A stretch of DNA of 6,334 bases from Alphaproteobacteria bacterium (GTDB taxonomy: Bacteria; Pseudomonadota; Alphaproteobacteria; SMXP01): NCBI GenBank assembly GCA_028280675.1, contig JANQLI010000078.1, positions 1-6,334 on the forward strand. The letters are read 5' to 3'. The notes under the pieces were generated by a model, which saw only the letters and a program-made list of their open reading frames with translations, did not search any database and was not told the origin of the DNA. Position numbers and translations under genes: made by a program. This document shows positions 1-5,325 of the stretch, piece by piece (position 1 is the first letter of the stretch; each line of letters begins with the position of its first letter).

Positions 1-667
1 TCAGTGTCGCGCCGCGTAACGTATATTGCACGAAGTGCCGCCGGGCCCCGGCCCACACCGCCGAATGGGGATGACGGAGATGGTCCGGCAGACTTGCGAT
101 CGGCACCAAACCGCGCCAAGCGATGTTGCCTGTAAATTGCGCCGGGACAGGACCGAACATATGCATCCGAACAGCCGAGCGAATGCCATCAGCGCCGATC
201 ACACCATCGCATAAATGGGTGGACCCATCTGCAAACTGTAGAGAGATCTCCTCATTTTCATGGCTTAAGCTTTCGAAGGACATGCCAAGATGCAAACAAG
301 AAGCATCGACATTGCGCACCGCCGCCACCAACACATTCAACAGATCGGCGCGGTGCAAAAATCCATAAGGCGCGCCAAACGCGGTTTCAATGTCAGCGCC
401 CATATTGGATTCGGTAAAAATGTGCCCGGTCTCTCCGGCCCTGACGCGCCCGATACCAGGGATGTCGGCACGATCCACCAAATCCTGCATGCCGAAATGC
501 CGCAAAATGCGCATCGCATTCGGCGCCATGGTCAATCCTGCGCCGACTTCTTCAAAAGCATCACTTTGTTCGAAAAGATCGACGTGATGACCGGCTTTGA
601 GCAGCGCGAGCGCCGCCGCAAGACCGCCAATCCCCCCGCCGATGATTGCAATGCGTTGCGGTTCCAT
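1..667 (-). CDS. FAD-dependent monooxygenase, salicylate hydroxylase-like (partial, 3' end off window)
   Basis: The first 222 residues of a group A flavoprotein monooxygenase are visible; the rest lies beyond the left edge. Such enzymes use NAD(P)H and O2 to hydroxylate aromatic or similar substrates in the cytoplasm. The N-terminal FAD-binding Rossmann motif is GGGIGG (residues 10-15), followed by LFEQ with Glu33, the expected ribose-binding acid. A conserved AGLTMAPNA stretch is at 43-51, the family's GADGIRSAVR motif (158-167) contacts FAD and NAD(P)H, and AWRGLVP (183-189) and RHFVQYTLRG (210-219) resemble salicylate and 3-hydroxybenzoate 6-hydroxylases. About 55 percent of the usual 370-400 residues is present. 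The start ATG at 667 lies 9 bases after the stop of the membrane-protein gene, so it is probably the third gene of that operon. Only a weak AGGCTG ribosome site is seen. The substrate cannot be told; the family call is firm. Confidence 0.9.
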   Translation of the reverse strand, partial: MEPQRIAIIGGGIGGLAAALALLKAGHHVDLFEQSDAFEEVGAGLTMAPNAMRILRHFGMQDLVDRADIPGIGRVRAGETGHIFTESNMGADIETAFGAPYGFLHRADLLNVLVAAVRNVDASCLHLGMSFESLSHENEEISLQFADGSTHLCDGVIGADGIRSAVRMHMFGPVPAQFTGNIAWRGLVPIASLPDHLRHPHSAVWAGARRHFVQYTLRGATL

Positions 668-676
668 TACTGCAGC

Positions 677-1720
677 CTACGCTTGTGAGACTGAGGATTT
701 AAAAAACCGGTCGTTCAGCCAATCGCCCGCCAGCATCAAGCCCCAAACCAAGACCGCCATGGCAAACACACCGGCAAATTCGACAGCCGGTATGCCCGGC
801 ACGATAAAAATGCCTTTCCACGCTTGCATCGCATAGACCGTCAGAACGCCAATGACATACGCCGCAACGAATCCCCAGCGCAGCCATACCTTCAAGCCAA
901 GGCCGTGCATTTGCGTGATGATAAACATGGCGGCAAAGCCAAAGAAGAAGAACGGCCACGTGCCGTCAAAATTCAAATAGGCAACAAGAGCGCCATGGAA
1001 CAGGGCGCCCACTTCCATCACCACCATCCAGTAACGGTTGGTGTGAATGCCTGTAAAGAAGAGGCTACCTTGCAGCATGATCAATGCGGTGTAGAGCGTG
1101 CCAATCAAATGCATTGGGGTCGCCTCCATCGGGTGATACCAAAAGGTATAGATCACCGCCCAAGAGAACACATAGCCATGATACTTGCGCAGGATGCGGC
1201 CTGATTCTTCCATCACCGCCCCTTTGACTCGATAGCCAAAGAAAAGCCCGCGGCGTTTGTTTTCCATGAGCAAAATCATCACCAGCATCACGATGACGGC
1301 ATTTTGCGATGACCAGATCGGCGTGTCTTGCGCCAAGCCGTCATACCACCCCCAGCTTTGCGCAAGATGCAAAAGGACAAAGAACGCATTGGCCGCGAGG
1401 GCTGCGACATTTACCGGATGGAGAAATTTTTTATACGTGAGTTTGTTATTCTGCGCATAATAAATCAGATACCAAATCGTCACCTGATGCAGCAAATAGC
1501 CGAACCACGATGTTAAGCGCGCCCAAATACTTGCTTCAGGAAGCTTCCAGTAATACCAAAGATAACTGGTGTCCGGCAGAAAATCGATCTCGGGAAAATA
1601 TGGCCGCACAAGGACGATCAAGCCAATATAGCCTAAGAGAAACAGAACGCCAACGGCCATGGCCGTCGTCGCCAGAATGCCAGACGTTGGTTTGAATTTT
1701 TCGATCACCGCATCAGACAT
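677..1720 (-). CDS. Polytopic, histidine-rich inner-membrane protein of unknown function
   Basis: I do not recognise this 347-residue protein. It is strongly hydrophobic, with about nine to ten likely membrane segments (roughly residues 15-39, 69-89, 102-122, 138-153, 182-198, 203-225, 229-250, 256-272, 280-300 and 312-332). Many histidines lie in or beside these segments (H79, H118, H181, H196, H204, H226, H242, H272), and there are many Trp and Tyr residues, especially around 181-242. This would suit binding of heme, metal or quinone, but no known signature such as CXXCH is visible. The ATG at 1720 follows the TAA of the upstream dehydrogenase gene by 3 bases. A weak GGGAC ribosome site (1731-1735) sits inside the end of that gene, so translation is probably coupled. 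Operon position next to a PQQ-type dehydrogenase suggests an electron-accepting or transport partner; this is inference. The coding call is firm and the function open. Confidence 0.88.
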   Translation of the reverse strand: MSDAVIEKFKPTSGILATTAMAVGVLFLLGYIGLIVLVRPYFPEIDFLPDTSYLWYYWKLPEASIWARLTSWFGYLLHQVTIWYLIYYAQNNKLTYKKFLHPVNVAALAANAFFVLLHLAQSWGWYDGLAQDTPIWSSQNAVIVMLVMILLMENKRRGLFFGYRVKGAVMEESGRILRKYHGYVFSWAVIYTFWYHPMEATPMHLIGTLYTALIMLQGSLFFTGIHTNRYWMVVMEVGALFHGALVAYLNFDGTWPFFFFGFAAMFIITQMHGLGLKVWLRWGFVAAYVIGVLTVYAMQAWKGIFIVPGIPAVEFAGVFAMAVLVWGLMLAGDWLNDRFFKSSVSQA

Positions 1721-1723
1721 GGT

Positions 1724-2995
1724 TTACTCGGTCCCGACATAACGAATACGCCAGATTATATTATTGCCATCTTCCGCAAGCAACAAACTGCCATCTGGCA
1801 TTTGCGCCAGACCCGCAGGGCGGCCTGTAATCCGCGGCGTACCGTCAACATCGCGTAAAAAGCCGGTCATGAAATTTTCATAGCCCCCTTTTGGACGGCC
1901 ATTTTCAAAGGGAATACGGACGATTTTATACCCTGTCGGATCGCTGCGATTCCACGACCCATGCAATGAGACAAACGCATCGCCTTGATAGTCTTCCGGG
2001 AACTGATCGCCGGTATAAAACACAAGACCGACAGGCGCAGAGTGCGCTTGGAAAAGCACATCCGGAAGTTTTGTTGCGGCGACAAGATCTGGACGCTTAT
2101 CCGCAAATTTCGCATCCGGCAAACCGCCAATATACGCATAAGGCCAGCCGAAAAACTCTCCATCTTGCACACGGGTAAAATAATCCGGGACCAGATCATC
2201 GCCATAGCCATCGCGTTCATTCACAACCGTATAGAGCTCACCGGTCTCTGGGTGAAAGGCGGTGCCAATGGGATTGCGCAACCCTGACGCAAAAGTCACT
2301 TGATTGCCGCCATCTTTATCAAAGCGCTGCACGCTCGCATGCGGCATGGGATCTTCAAGCACATTTGATGTGCTCCCGACACTGACATACCAATGCGCAC
2401 GGTCCGGCGATTGCACGAGAATGCGGTGGTAATGGGAACCGGCCTTTAACCCCAAGGCGCCCTCTTCTGTTAAGCGCTGACGGTCTCCAAGCGCCCCATC
2501 CGCCGTGATGGGAAAACGCCAAATGCCATCAACATCAGAGACAAAAAGCGCATCCCCATCAATCACCATGCCAAGAGGCATGTTCAATTCTTTCGCAACG
2601 ATCTTTTGCTCATCCGCCATGCCATCGCCATTGGTGTCACGCAAACGCCATATCAAATTTCCTTCTTCAAGGCGTGCAAAGCGCGGGTTGGGCACAGCGA
2701 CATAAACATCGCTGTTCTCTGCAACCACCATCCATCGCGGAAAGTCAATTGCATCGGTAAAAATCTCCGCAACAAAGCCCTCGGGAAGATAGAGTGCGCC
2801 ATCATCGCCCATGGGAACGGGACGGGGAAAATTGACCGCGCCTGCGCCTTGGGACGGCGGCGGCAAGTCCGCCGCACGTATCTCTATCCGTTCCCCTGGA
2901 TGCTCCACACCGTCTGGGATAGCCCTTTGCTGAGCGGTTCCATCACAGGCCGATAGCATCAACGCCATTATTCCAAAACACACTCTTTTTGCCAT
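1724..2995 (-). CDS. PQQ-dependent sugar dehydrogenase-like lipoprotein (L-sorbosone dehydrogenase family)
   Basis: This 423-residue predicted lipoprotein has the six-bladed beta-propeller of the soluble glucose/sorbosone dehydrogenase family, which oxidises aldoses or related alcohols and aldehydes with PQQ outside the cytoplasm. Residues 1-17 form a lipoprotein signal ending in lipobox LSAC (Cys17). Asp18 at +2 is the E. coli inner-membrane retention signal. Family marks in order are a calcium-loop-like DTNGDGMADE (120-129), HYHR (187-191; one His likely matches the catalytic His), GLRNP (238-242), NERDGYGDDLVPDYFTRV (259-276), FGWPY (282-286), HSAPVGLVFY (318-327), HGSWNR (345-350), and the last blade GRPAGL...DGSLLLAED (391-409). 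An in-frame ATG at 3025 would add 10 charged residues before the signal peptide. ATG 2995 is preferred because AGGAG sits 6 bases upstream. It is the first gene of a three-gene minus-strand operon. Substrate is unknown, and some family members lack proven PQQ activity. Confidence 0.92.
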   Translation of the reverse strand: MAKRVCFGIMALMLSACDGTAQQRAIPDGVEHPGERIEIRAADLPPPSQGAGAVNFPRPVPMGDDGALYLPEGFVAEIFTDAIDFPRWMVVAENSDVYVAVPNPRFARLEEGNLIWRLRDTNGDGMADEQKIVAKELNMPLGMVIDGDALFVSDVDGIWRFPITADGALGDRQRLTEEGALGLKAGSHYHRILVQSPDRAHWYVSVGSTSNVLEDPMPHASVQRFDKDGGNQVTFASGLRNPIGTAFHPETGELYTVVNERDGYGDDLVPDYFTRVQDGEFFGWPYAYIGGLPDAKFADKRPDLVAATKLPDVLFQAHSAPVGLVFYTGDQFPEDYQGDAFVSLHGSWNRSDPTGYKIVRIPFENGRPKGGYENFMTGFLRDVDGTPRITGRPAGLAQMPDGSLLLAEDGNNIIWRIRYVGTE

Positions 2996-3000
2996 AAGAC

Positions 3001-3012
3001 ACTCCTCACCTC
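3001..3012 (-). promoter_or_regulatory. Strong ribosome binding site of the dehydrogenase lipoprotein gene
   Basis: On the minus strand this reads GAGGTGAGGAGT, with the AGGAG core 6 bases before ATG 2995. It decides the start in favour of 2995 over the in-frame ATG at 3025, and places a proper lipoprotein signal at the very N-terminus. Confidence 0.8.
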
Positions 3013-3031
3013 TTCCCAGGGCCATCAGCCA

Positions 3032-3065
3032 AGACCGTGAGTATGGGCGGCTTCGGGCCCGGTCT
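3032..3065. repeat. GC-rich nested inverted repeat
   Basis: AGACCG (3032-3037) pairs perfectly with CGGTCT (3060-3065). GGGC (3045-3048) can pair with GCCC (3057-3060), and the perfect 8-base palindrome CGGGCCCG occupies 3054-3061. These pairings overlap, so they are alternatives. The element lies 37-70 bases before the dehydrogenase ATG and could be an operator or a structured leader for the minus-strand operon. The arms are short, so chance is possible. Confidence 0.35.
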
Positions 3066-3152
3066 CATCTGGAATTGCAGAACCAACCACAAGGCGTACA
3101 TCCGAAGAGAGGTCACACTTACCAGTGGACAATCCCACCGAAACTATTGAGC

Positions 3153-3180
3153 GCAAGGGTAAGTCTTGCTACTGGCAAGA
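3153..3180. repeat. Alternating GCAAG / CTTGC / GCAAG inverted repeats
   Basis: GCAAG occurs at 3153-3157 and 3175-3179, with its complement CTTGC midway at 3165-3169. The second pair extends to TCTTGC (3164-3169) and GCAAGA (3175-3180) with a 5-base loop. The two possible hairpins share the central arm and so exclude each other. The element ends 20 bases before the SDR start codon, where a dimeric regulator or a leader structure could act. No known regulator site is recognised. Confidence 0.35.
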
Positions 3181-3200
3181 TCAAAGTATGGGAGAACATA

Positions 3201-4040
3201 ATGACCACAAACGATTCGAACAATGTACATAAAGGCGTGTCACGCCGGACAGTTGTCGCCACGGCTGGCGCGACGCTGGCCGTTGCCTCAATAGGGACGG
3301 TCAACGCCATGGCGCAAGCAAGCGCGTCCACAGTCCTCATCACCGGATCGAACCGGGGCATCGGTTTGGAGTTCGCGCGTCAGTATGCCGCCGAAGGATG
3401 GAATGTCATCGCCACCTGCCGTAAACCGGAAAGCGCCGATGACCTGCAAGCCGTCGCGGCTGAAAATGACAATGTGGTTATCGAACAATTGGATGTCACG
3501 GACCGCGCGCGTCTTGCGGAATTGGCCGATCAATACAAAGGCACACCCATTGATGTCTTGTTGAACAATGCCGGTATTTTTACAAAACGCGAGGGACAAT
3601 TGTTTGGAGACCTCGACTATGGCGACATGACCTTGAGTATGGAAGTGAATGCGTATGCGCCTCTCTTCGTGGCGCAAGCGTTCATTGAGCATGTCGCGGC
3701 CAGTGAGCAAAAGAAAATCGTCACCATCGTCAGTGGTCTGGGTTCAATGGCGCTCGCCCAACGCGGCTCAGGCGGCGGGATGTATTCCTATCGCATGAGC
3801 AAAGCTGCGGTGAACATGGCCATGACCACTTTGGCTGGCGAGCTTGCCAAACGGGAGATCATTGTCGGGCTTGTGGGGCCAGGCATGGTGAAAACACGTC
3901 TTCTTGATGCCTCGGGCTATAAAGGCCCTGCCCTGACAACCGAAGAAAGCGCCGCCGGTGTGCGCGGCAAAATCGCGAAACTGACCATGGATGATTCTGG
4001 GCGTTTCTATAATTTCGACGATCAAGAATTGCCGTGGTAG
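3201..4040 (+). CDS. Tat-signal-bearing short-chain dehydrogenase/reductase
   Basis: This 279-residue classical SDR is predicted to reduce or oxidise a carbonyl/alcohol substrate with NAD(P). The cofactor motif is TGSNRGIG (48-55), with Arg74 after the second strand (CRKP) favouring NADP. Further motifs are DVT (98-100), NNAG (122-125), Asn150, Ser178 and the catalytic YRMSK (Tyr197, Lys201). The overall form resembles C-factor/sniffer-type carbonyl reductases. Ahead of the SDR core is a twin-arginine signal: SRRTVV (14-19), a hydrophobic stretch (about 20-35) and an AMA cleavage-like site (36-38). Export of a folded, cofactor-loaded enzyme is therefore predicted, which is unusual for SDRs. 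ATG 3201 is chosen because GGGAG (3190-3194) lies 6 bases upstream and it puts the Tat motif near the N-terminus. An upstream in-frame ATG at 3075 would add 42 residues with no signal character. It appears monocistronic; the substrate is unknown. Confidence 0.92.
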   Translation: MTTNDSNNVHKGVSRRTVVATAGATLAVASIGTVNAMAQASASTVLITGSNRGIGLEFARQYAAEGWNVIATCRKPESADDLQAVAAENDNVVIEQLDVTDRARLAELADQYKGTPIDVLLNNAGIFTKREGQLFGDLDYGDMTLSMEVNAYAPLFVAQAFIEHVAASEQKKIVTIVSGLGSMALAQRGSGGGMYSYRMSKAAVNMAMTTLAGELAKREIIVGLVGPGMVKTRLLDASGYKGPALTTEESAAGVRGKIAKLTMDDSGRFYNFDDQELPW

Positions 4041-4110
4041 CAAAATAAATAGATTTCCTTACTGAGCCAAACAAATGGTGGTGACTTATCCAGATGCTCG
4101 TATTAGTATG

Positions 4111-4144
4111 TTAAAGGTAATTGATATTTATATCTTAACCTTAA
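4111..4144. repeat. AT-rich nested dyad, candidate operator
   Basis: The outer arms 4111-4120 (TTAAAGGTAA) and 4135-4144 (TTAACCTTAA) match as an inverted repeat at 8 of 10 positions. Between them is a perfect GATAT-TT-ATATC palindrome (4123-4134). The two centres differ by one base. The element overlaps the candidate promoter of the protease gene, so a dimeric repressor is a natural reading. AT-rich DNA produces such dyads by chance more easily. Confidence 0.4.
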
Positions 4145-4147
4145 TAT
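4121..4147 (+). promoter_or_regulatory. Candidate sigma70-type promoter for the protease unit
   Basis: TTGATA (4121-4126, 5 of 6 to consensus) and TAATAT (4142-4147, 4 of 6) are separated by 15 bases, which is shorter than the preferred 17. A transcript from here would begin only a few bases before ATG 4161. That fits the lack of a good ribosome site, and the message could be nearly leaderless. Confidence 0.35.
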
Positions 4148-4160
4148 CTGGCTATAGAGA

Positions 4161-5033
4161 ATGAATCCTCACGACCTCGATCATACAATAATCCATCACA
4201 TCAATGAAAAAGCGAAAGAATTAGAAGATGCACTCAAATCAGATGTAGTGTCATTTTTTGGCCAAATACACCCTGGATATTTCAGGGTATTTAGGAACTT
4301 CATTGAGGAAGTAAAATCCAAGTCGAAAAGAGCTGATAACACTTTATCAATCGTTCTGCGCAGTCCAGGAGGGTCGGCAGAAGCTGTTGAGCGCATGGTC
4401 TCTGTTGTTAGAAAACATTACGGATTTGTAAACTTTATCGTACCAGACTTTGCTATGTCAGCTGGAACCATTTTTTGCATGTCTGGCGACAAAATTTATA
4501 TGGACTATTCGTCATCATTGGGACCGATAGACCCTCAAGTCATGGTGCCAGATGGAAGTGGCTATGTGGCTGCATTGGGTTACTTAGATAAAGTTCAGGA
4601 AATTACATCAAAAAAGACGCTATCTCCAGCAGATGTGGTTTTTCTTAAAGGCCTCGATTTAGCAAAACTAGCGCTTTACGAACAAGCAAGAGATCTTTCT
4701 ATAGATTTATTGAAAAAATGGCTTGTTCAATATAAATTTAGAGACTGGAAAACACATAGAACACACAACCCAGGTGCGACGGTTACGGATAACGAAAAAG
4801 AAGCCAGAGCAAAGGATATAGCAAAAGCATTAGCTGATCATAATACATGGCACTCACATGGAAGAGCGTTGGATATAGAAAAGTTAAAAGCATTGCGACT
4901 AGAAATTGATGATTATTCCGACAATAAAGATCTTTCATCATTTATACGTGGGTATAATGACTTGATTACAGCTTACACTGATCAGCAAAATATACTATTT
5001 TATCTCCACAGTCACCTTACGGAAACAGTATGA
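4161..5033 (+). CDS. SDH_sah-type serine protease (ClpP/SppA fold)
   Basis: This 290-residue protein matches the serine dehydrogenase proteinase family (SDH_sah), soluble proteins with a ClpP/crotonase-like fold. Signature segments are LRSPGGSAEAVERM (66-79), the glycine-rich oxyanion region; DFAMSAGTIFCMSGDKIYMD (96-115), with likely nucleophile Ser100; and SSLGPIDPQ (118-126), typical of the family. By analogy with SppA and NfeD-type proteases using a Ser-Lys dyad, Lys144, 44 residues after Ser100, is a candidate general base; this is inference. A charged C-terminal helical part (about 155-285) follows. There is no signal peptide or membrane segment, so it should be cytoplasmic. Its stop overlaps the start of the next gene (ATGA), indicating coupled translation. 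The gene is AT-rich and unlike its neighbours, suggesting horizontal gain. ATG 4161 lacks a good ribosome site, but no suitable later start precedes the catalytic core. Biological substrate is unknown. Confidence 0.88.
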   Translation: MNPHDLDHTIIHHINEKAKELEDALKSDVVSFFGQIHPGYFRVFRNFIEEVKSKSKRADNTLSIVLRSPGGSAEAVERMVSVVRKHYGFVNFIVPDFAMSAGTIFCMSGDKIYMDYSSSLGPIDPQVMVPDGSGYVAALGYLDKVQEITSKKTLSPADVVFLKGLDLAKLALYEQARDLSIDLLKKWLVQYKFRDWKTHRTHNPGATVTDNEKEARAKDIAKALADHNTWHSHGRALDIEKLKALRLEIDDYSDNKDLSSFIRGYNDLITAYTDQQNILFYLHSHLTETV

Positions 5034-5248
5034 TGGCAGAAAAAATTACAGAAGCAGTTAAGAAAAGTTTGACTGACATAGAGAAAGACCAAGATTCAGA
5101 TCTCGATATTTTCTCAGAGGAAGTTAAAAAAGCAATGGAACTAGCGGATAAGTACGCATCAATTGAGCCAGAACCATATATCTTGCCACTGGATGCATTA
5201 TCAGTAATGCCAACAGCGTCACTAAACAAAGAAGATAGACATCAATGA
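5030..5248 (+). CDS. Small acidic protein of unknown function, partner of the SDH_sah protease
   Basis: I do not recognise this 72-residue protein. It carries 17 Asp/Glu against 9 Lys/Arg. An amphipathic, probably helical N-terminal half (about 1-45) contains an acidic run near 16-31, and a proline-containing tail includes EPEPYILPLDAL (46-57). There is no membrane segment, Cys pair or zinc motif. The start ATG overlaps the protease stop by four bases (ATGA), with GGAAA (5021-5025) as a modest ribosome site; a second ATG follows at once at 5033. The overlap and shared AT-rich composition mark it as a real gene made together with the protease. A role as adaptor, inhibitor or substrate of the protease is inference only. 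Confidence 0.72.
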   Translation: MMAEKITEAVKKSLTDIEKDQDSDLDIFSEEVKKAMELADKYASIEPEPYILPLDALSVMPTASLNKEDRHQ

Positions 5249-5274
5249 TTTGAGTGCTGAGTGTACAATTTCTA

Positions 5275-5306
5275 AAAAAGCACTGGATTTCACTTCAGTG
5301 CTTTTT
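5275..5306. terminator. Rho-independent terminator, probably bidirectional
   Basis: AAAAAGCACTG (5275-5285) pairs perfectly over 11 bases with CAGTGCTTTTT (5296-5306) around a 10-base loop. The right arm ends in a T run continuing through CTTTTCT, and the left arm begins with an A run, so it can stop transcription both ways. It sits 26 bases after the small-protein stop and 20 bases beyond the stop of the convergent dehydrogenase gene, serving both. Confidence 0.9.
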
Positions 5307-5325
5307 CTTTTCTGTGAATGTTCAC

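Larger units (their letters stand above)
2996..3200. other. Divergent intergenic region
   Basis: These 205 bases separate two divergently transcribed genes, so promoters for both must lie here or in the start of the opposite gene. I see no convincing -35/-10 pair for either direction. What can be seen is the minus-strand ribosome site, two sets of inverted repeats (3032-3065 and 3153-3180) and the plus-strand ribosome site GGGAG at 3190-3194. No RNA gene or credible small reading frame was found. Confidence 0.6.
4041..4160 (+). other. Intergenic junction to AT-rich segment
   Basis: Composition turns AT-rich right after the SDR stop and stays so until about 5325. No clear rho-independent terminator for the SDR gene is seen. 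The second half holds a dyad and a promoter-like pair, listed separately. Confidence 0.55.

Noticed and set aside
290..688. Plus-strand reading frame of 132 codons
   Set aside because: It lies antisense to the clear FAD monooxygenase, whose motifs are in the minus-strand frame; the plus-frame product has no recognisable features.
824..1204. Plus-strand reading frame of 126 codons
   Set aside because: It is antisense to the membrane protein, whose membrane segments and operon spacing support the minus strand.
2996..3025. Upstream in-frame ATG at 3025 as start of the dehydrogenase lipoprotein
   Set aside because: It would put ten residues with acidic charges before the signal peptide, while ATG 2995 has AGGAG at ideal spacing and begins with a normal lipoprotein signal.
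3075..3200. N-terminal extension of the SDR from ATG 3075
   Set aside because: The added 42 residues have no signal or domain character and would bury the Tat motif; ATG 3201 has a good ribosome site.
3288..3710. Minus-strand reading frame of 140 codons
   Set aside because: It is the antisense shadow of the SDR gene, which has full cofactor and catalytic motifs.
5017..5229. Minus-strand 70-codon frame opposite the small acidic protein
   Set aside because: The plus frame has the ATGA overlap with the protease gene, a ribosome site and a correctly placed terminator; the minus frame is serine-rich and has no ribosome site context.
5249..5325. Possible small RNA or attachment site after the small protein gene
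   Set aside because: The only structure seen is the terminator hairpin; there is no tRNA fragment or repeat matching the left edge of the AT-rich segment.
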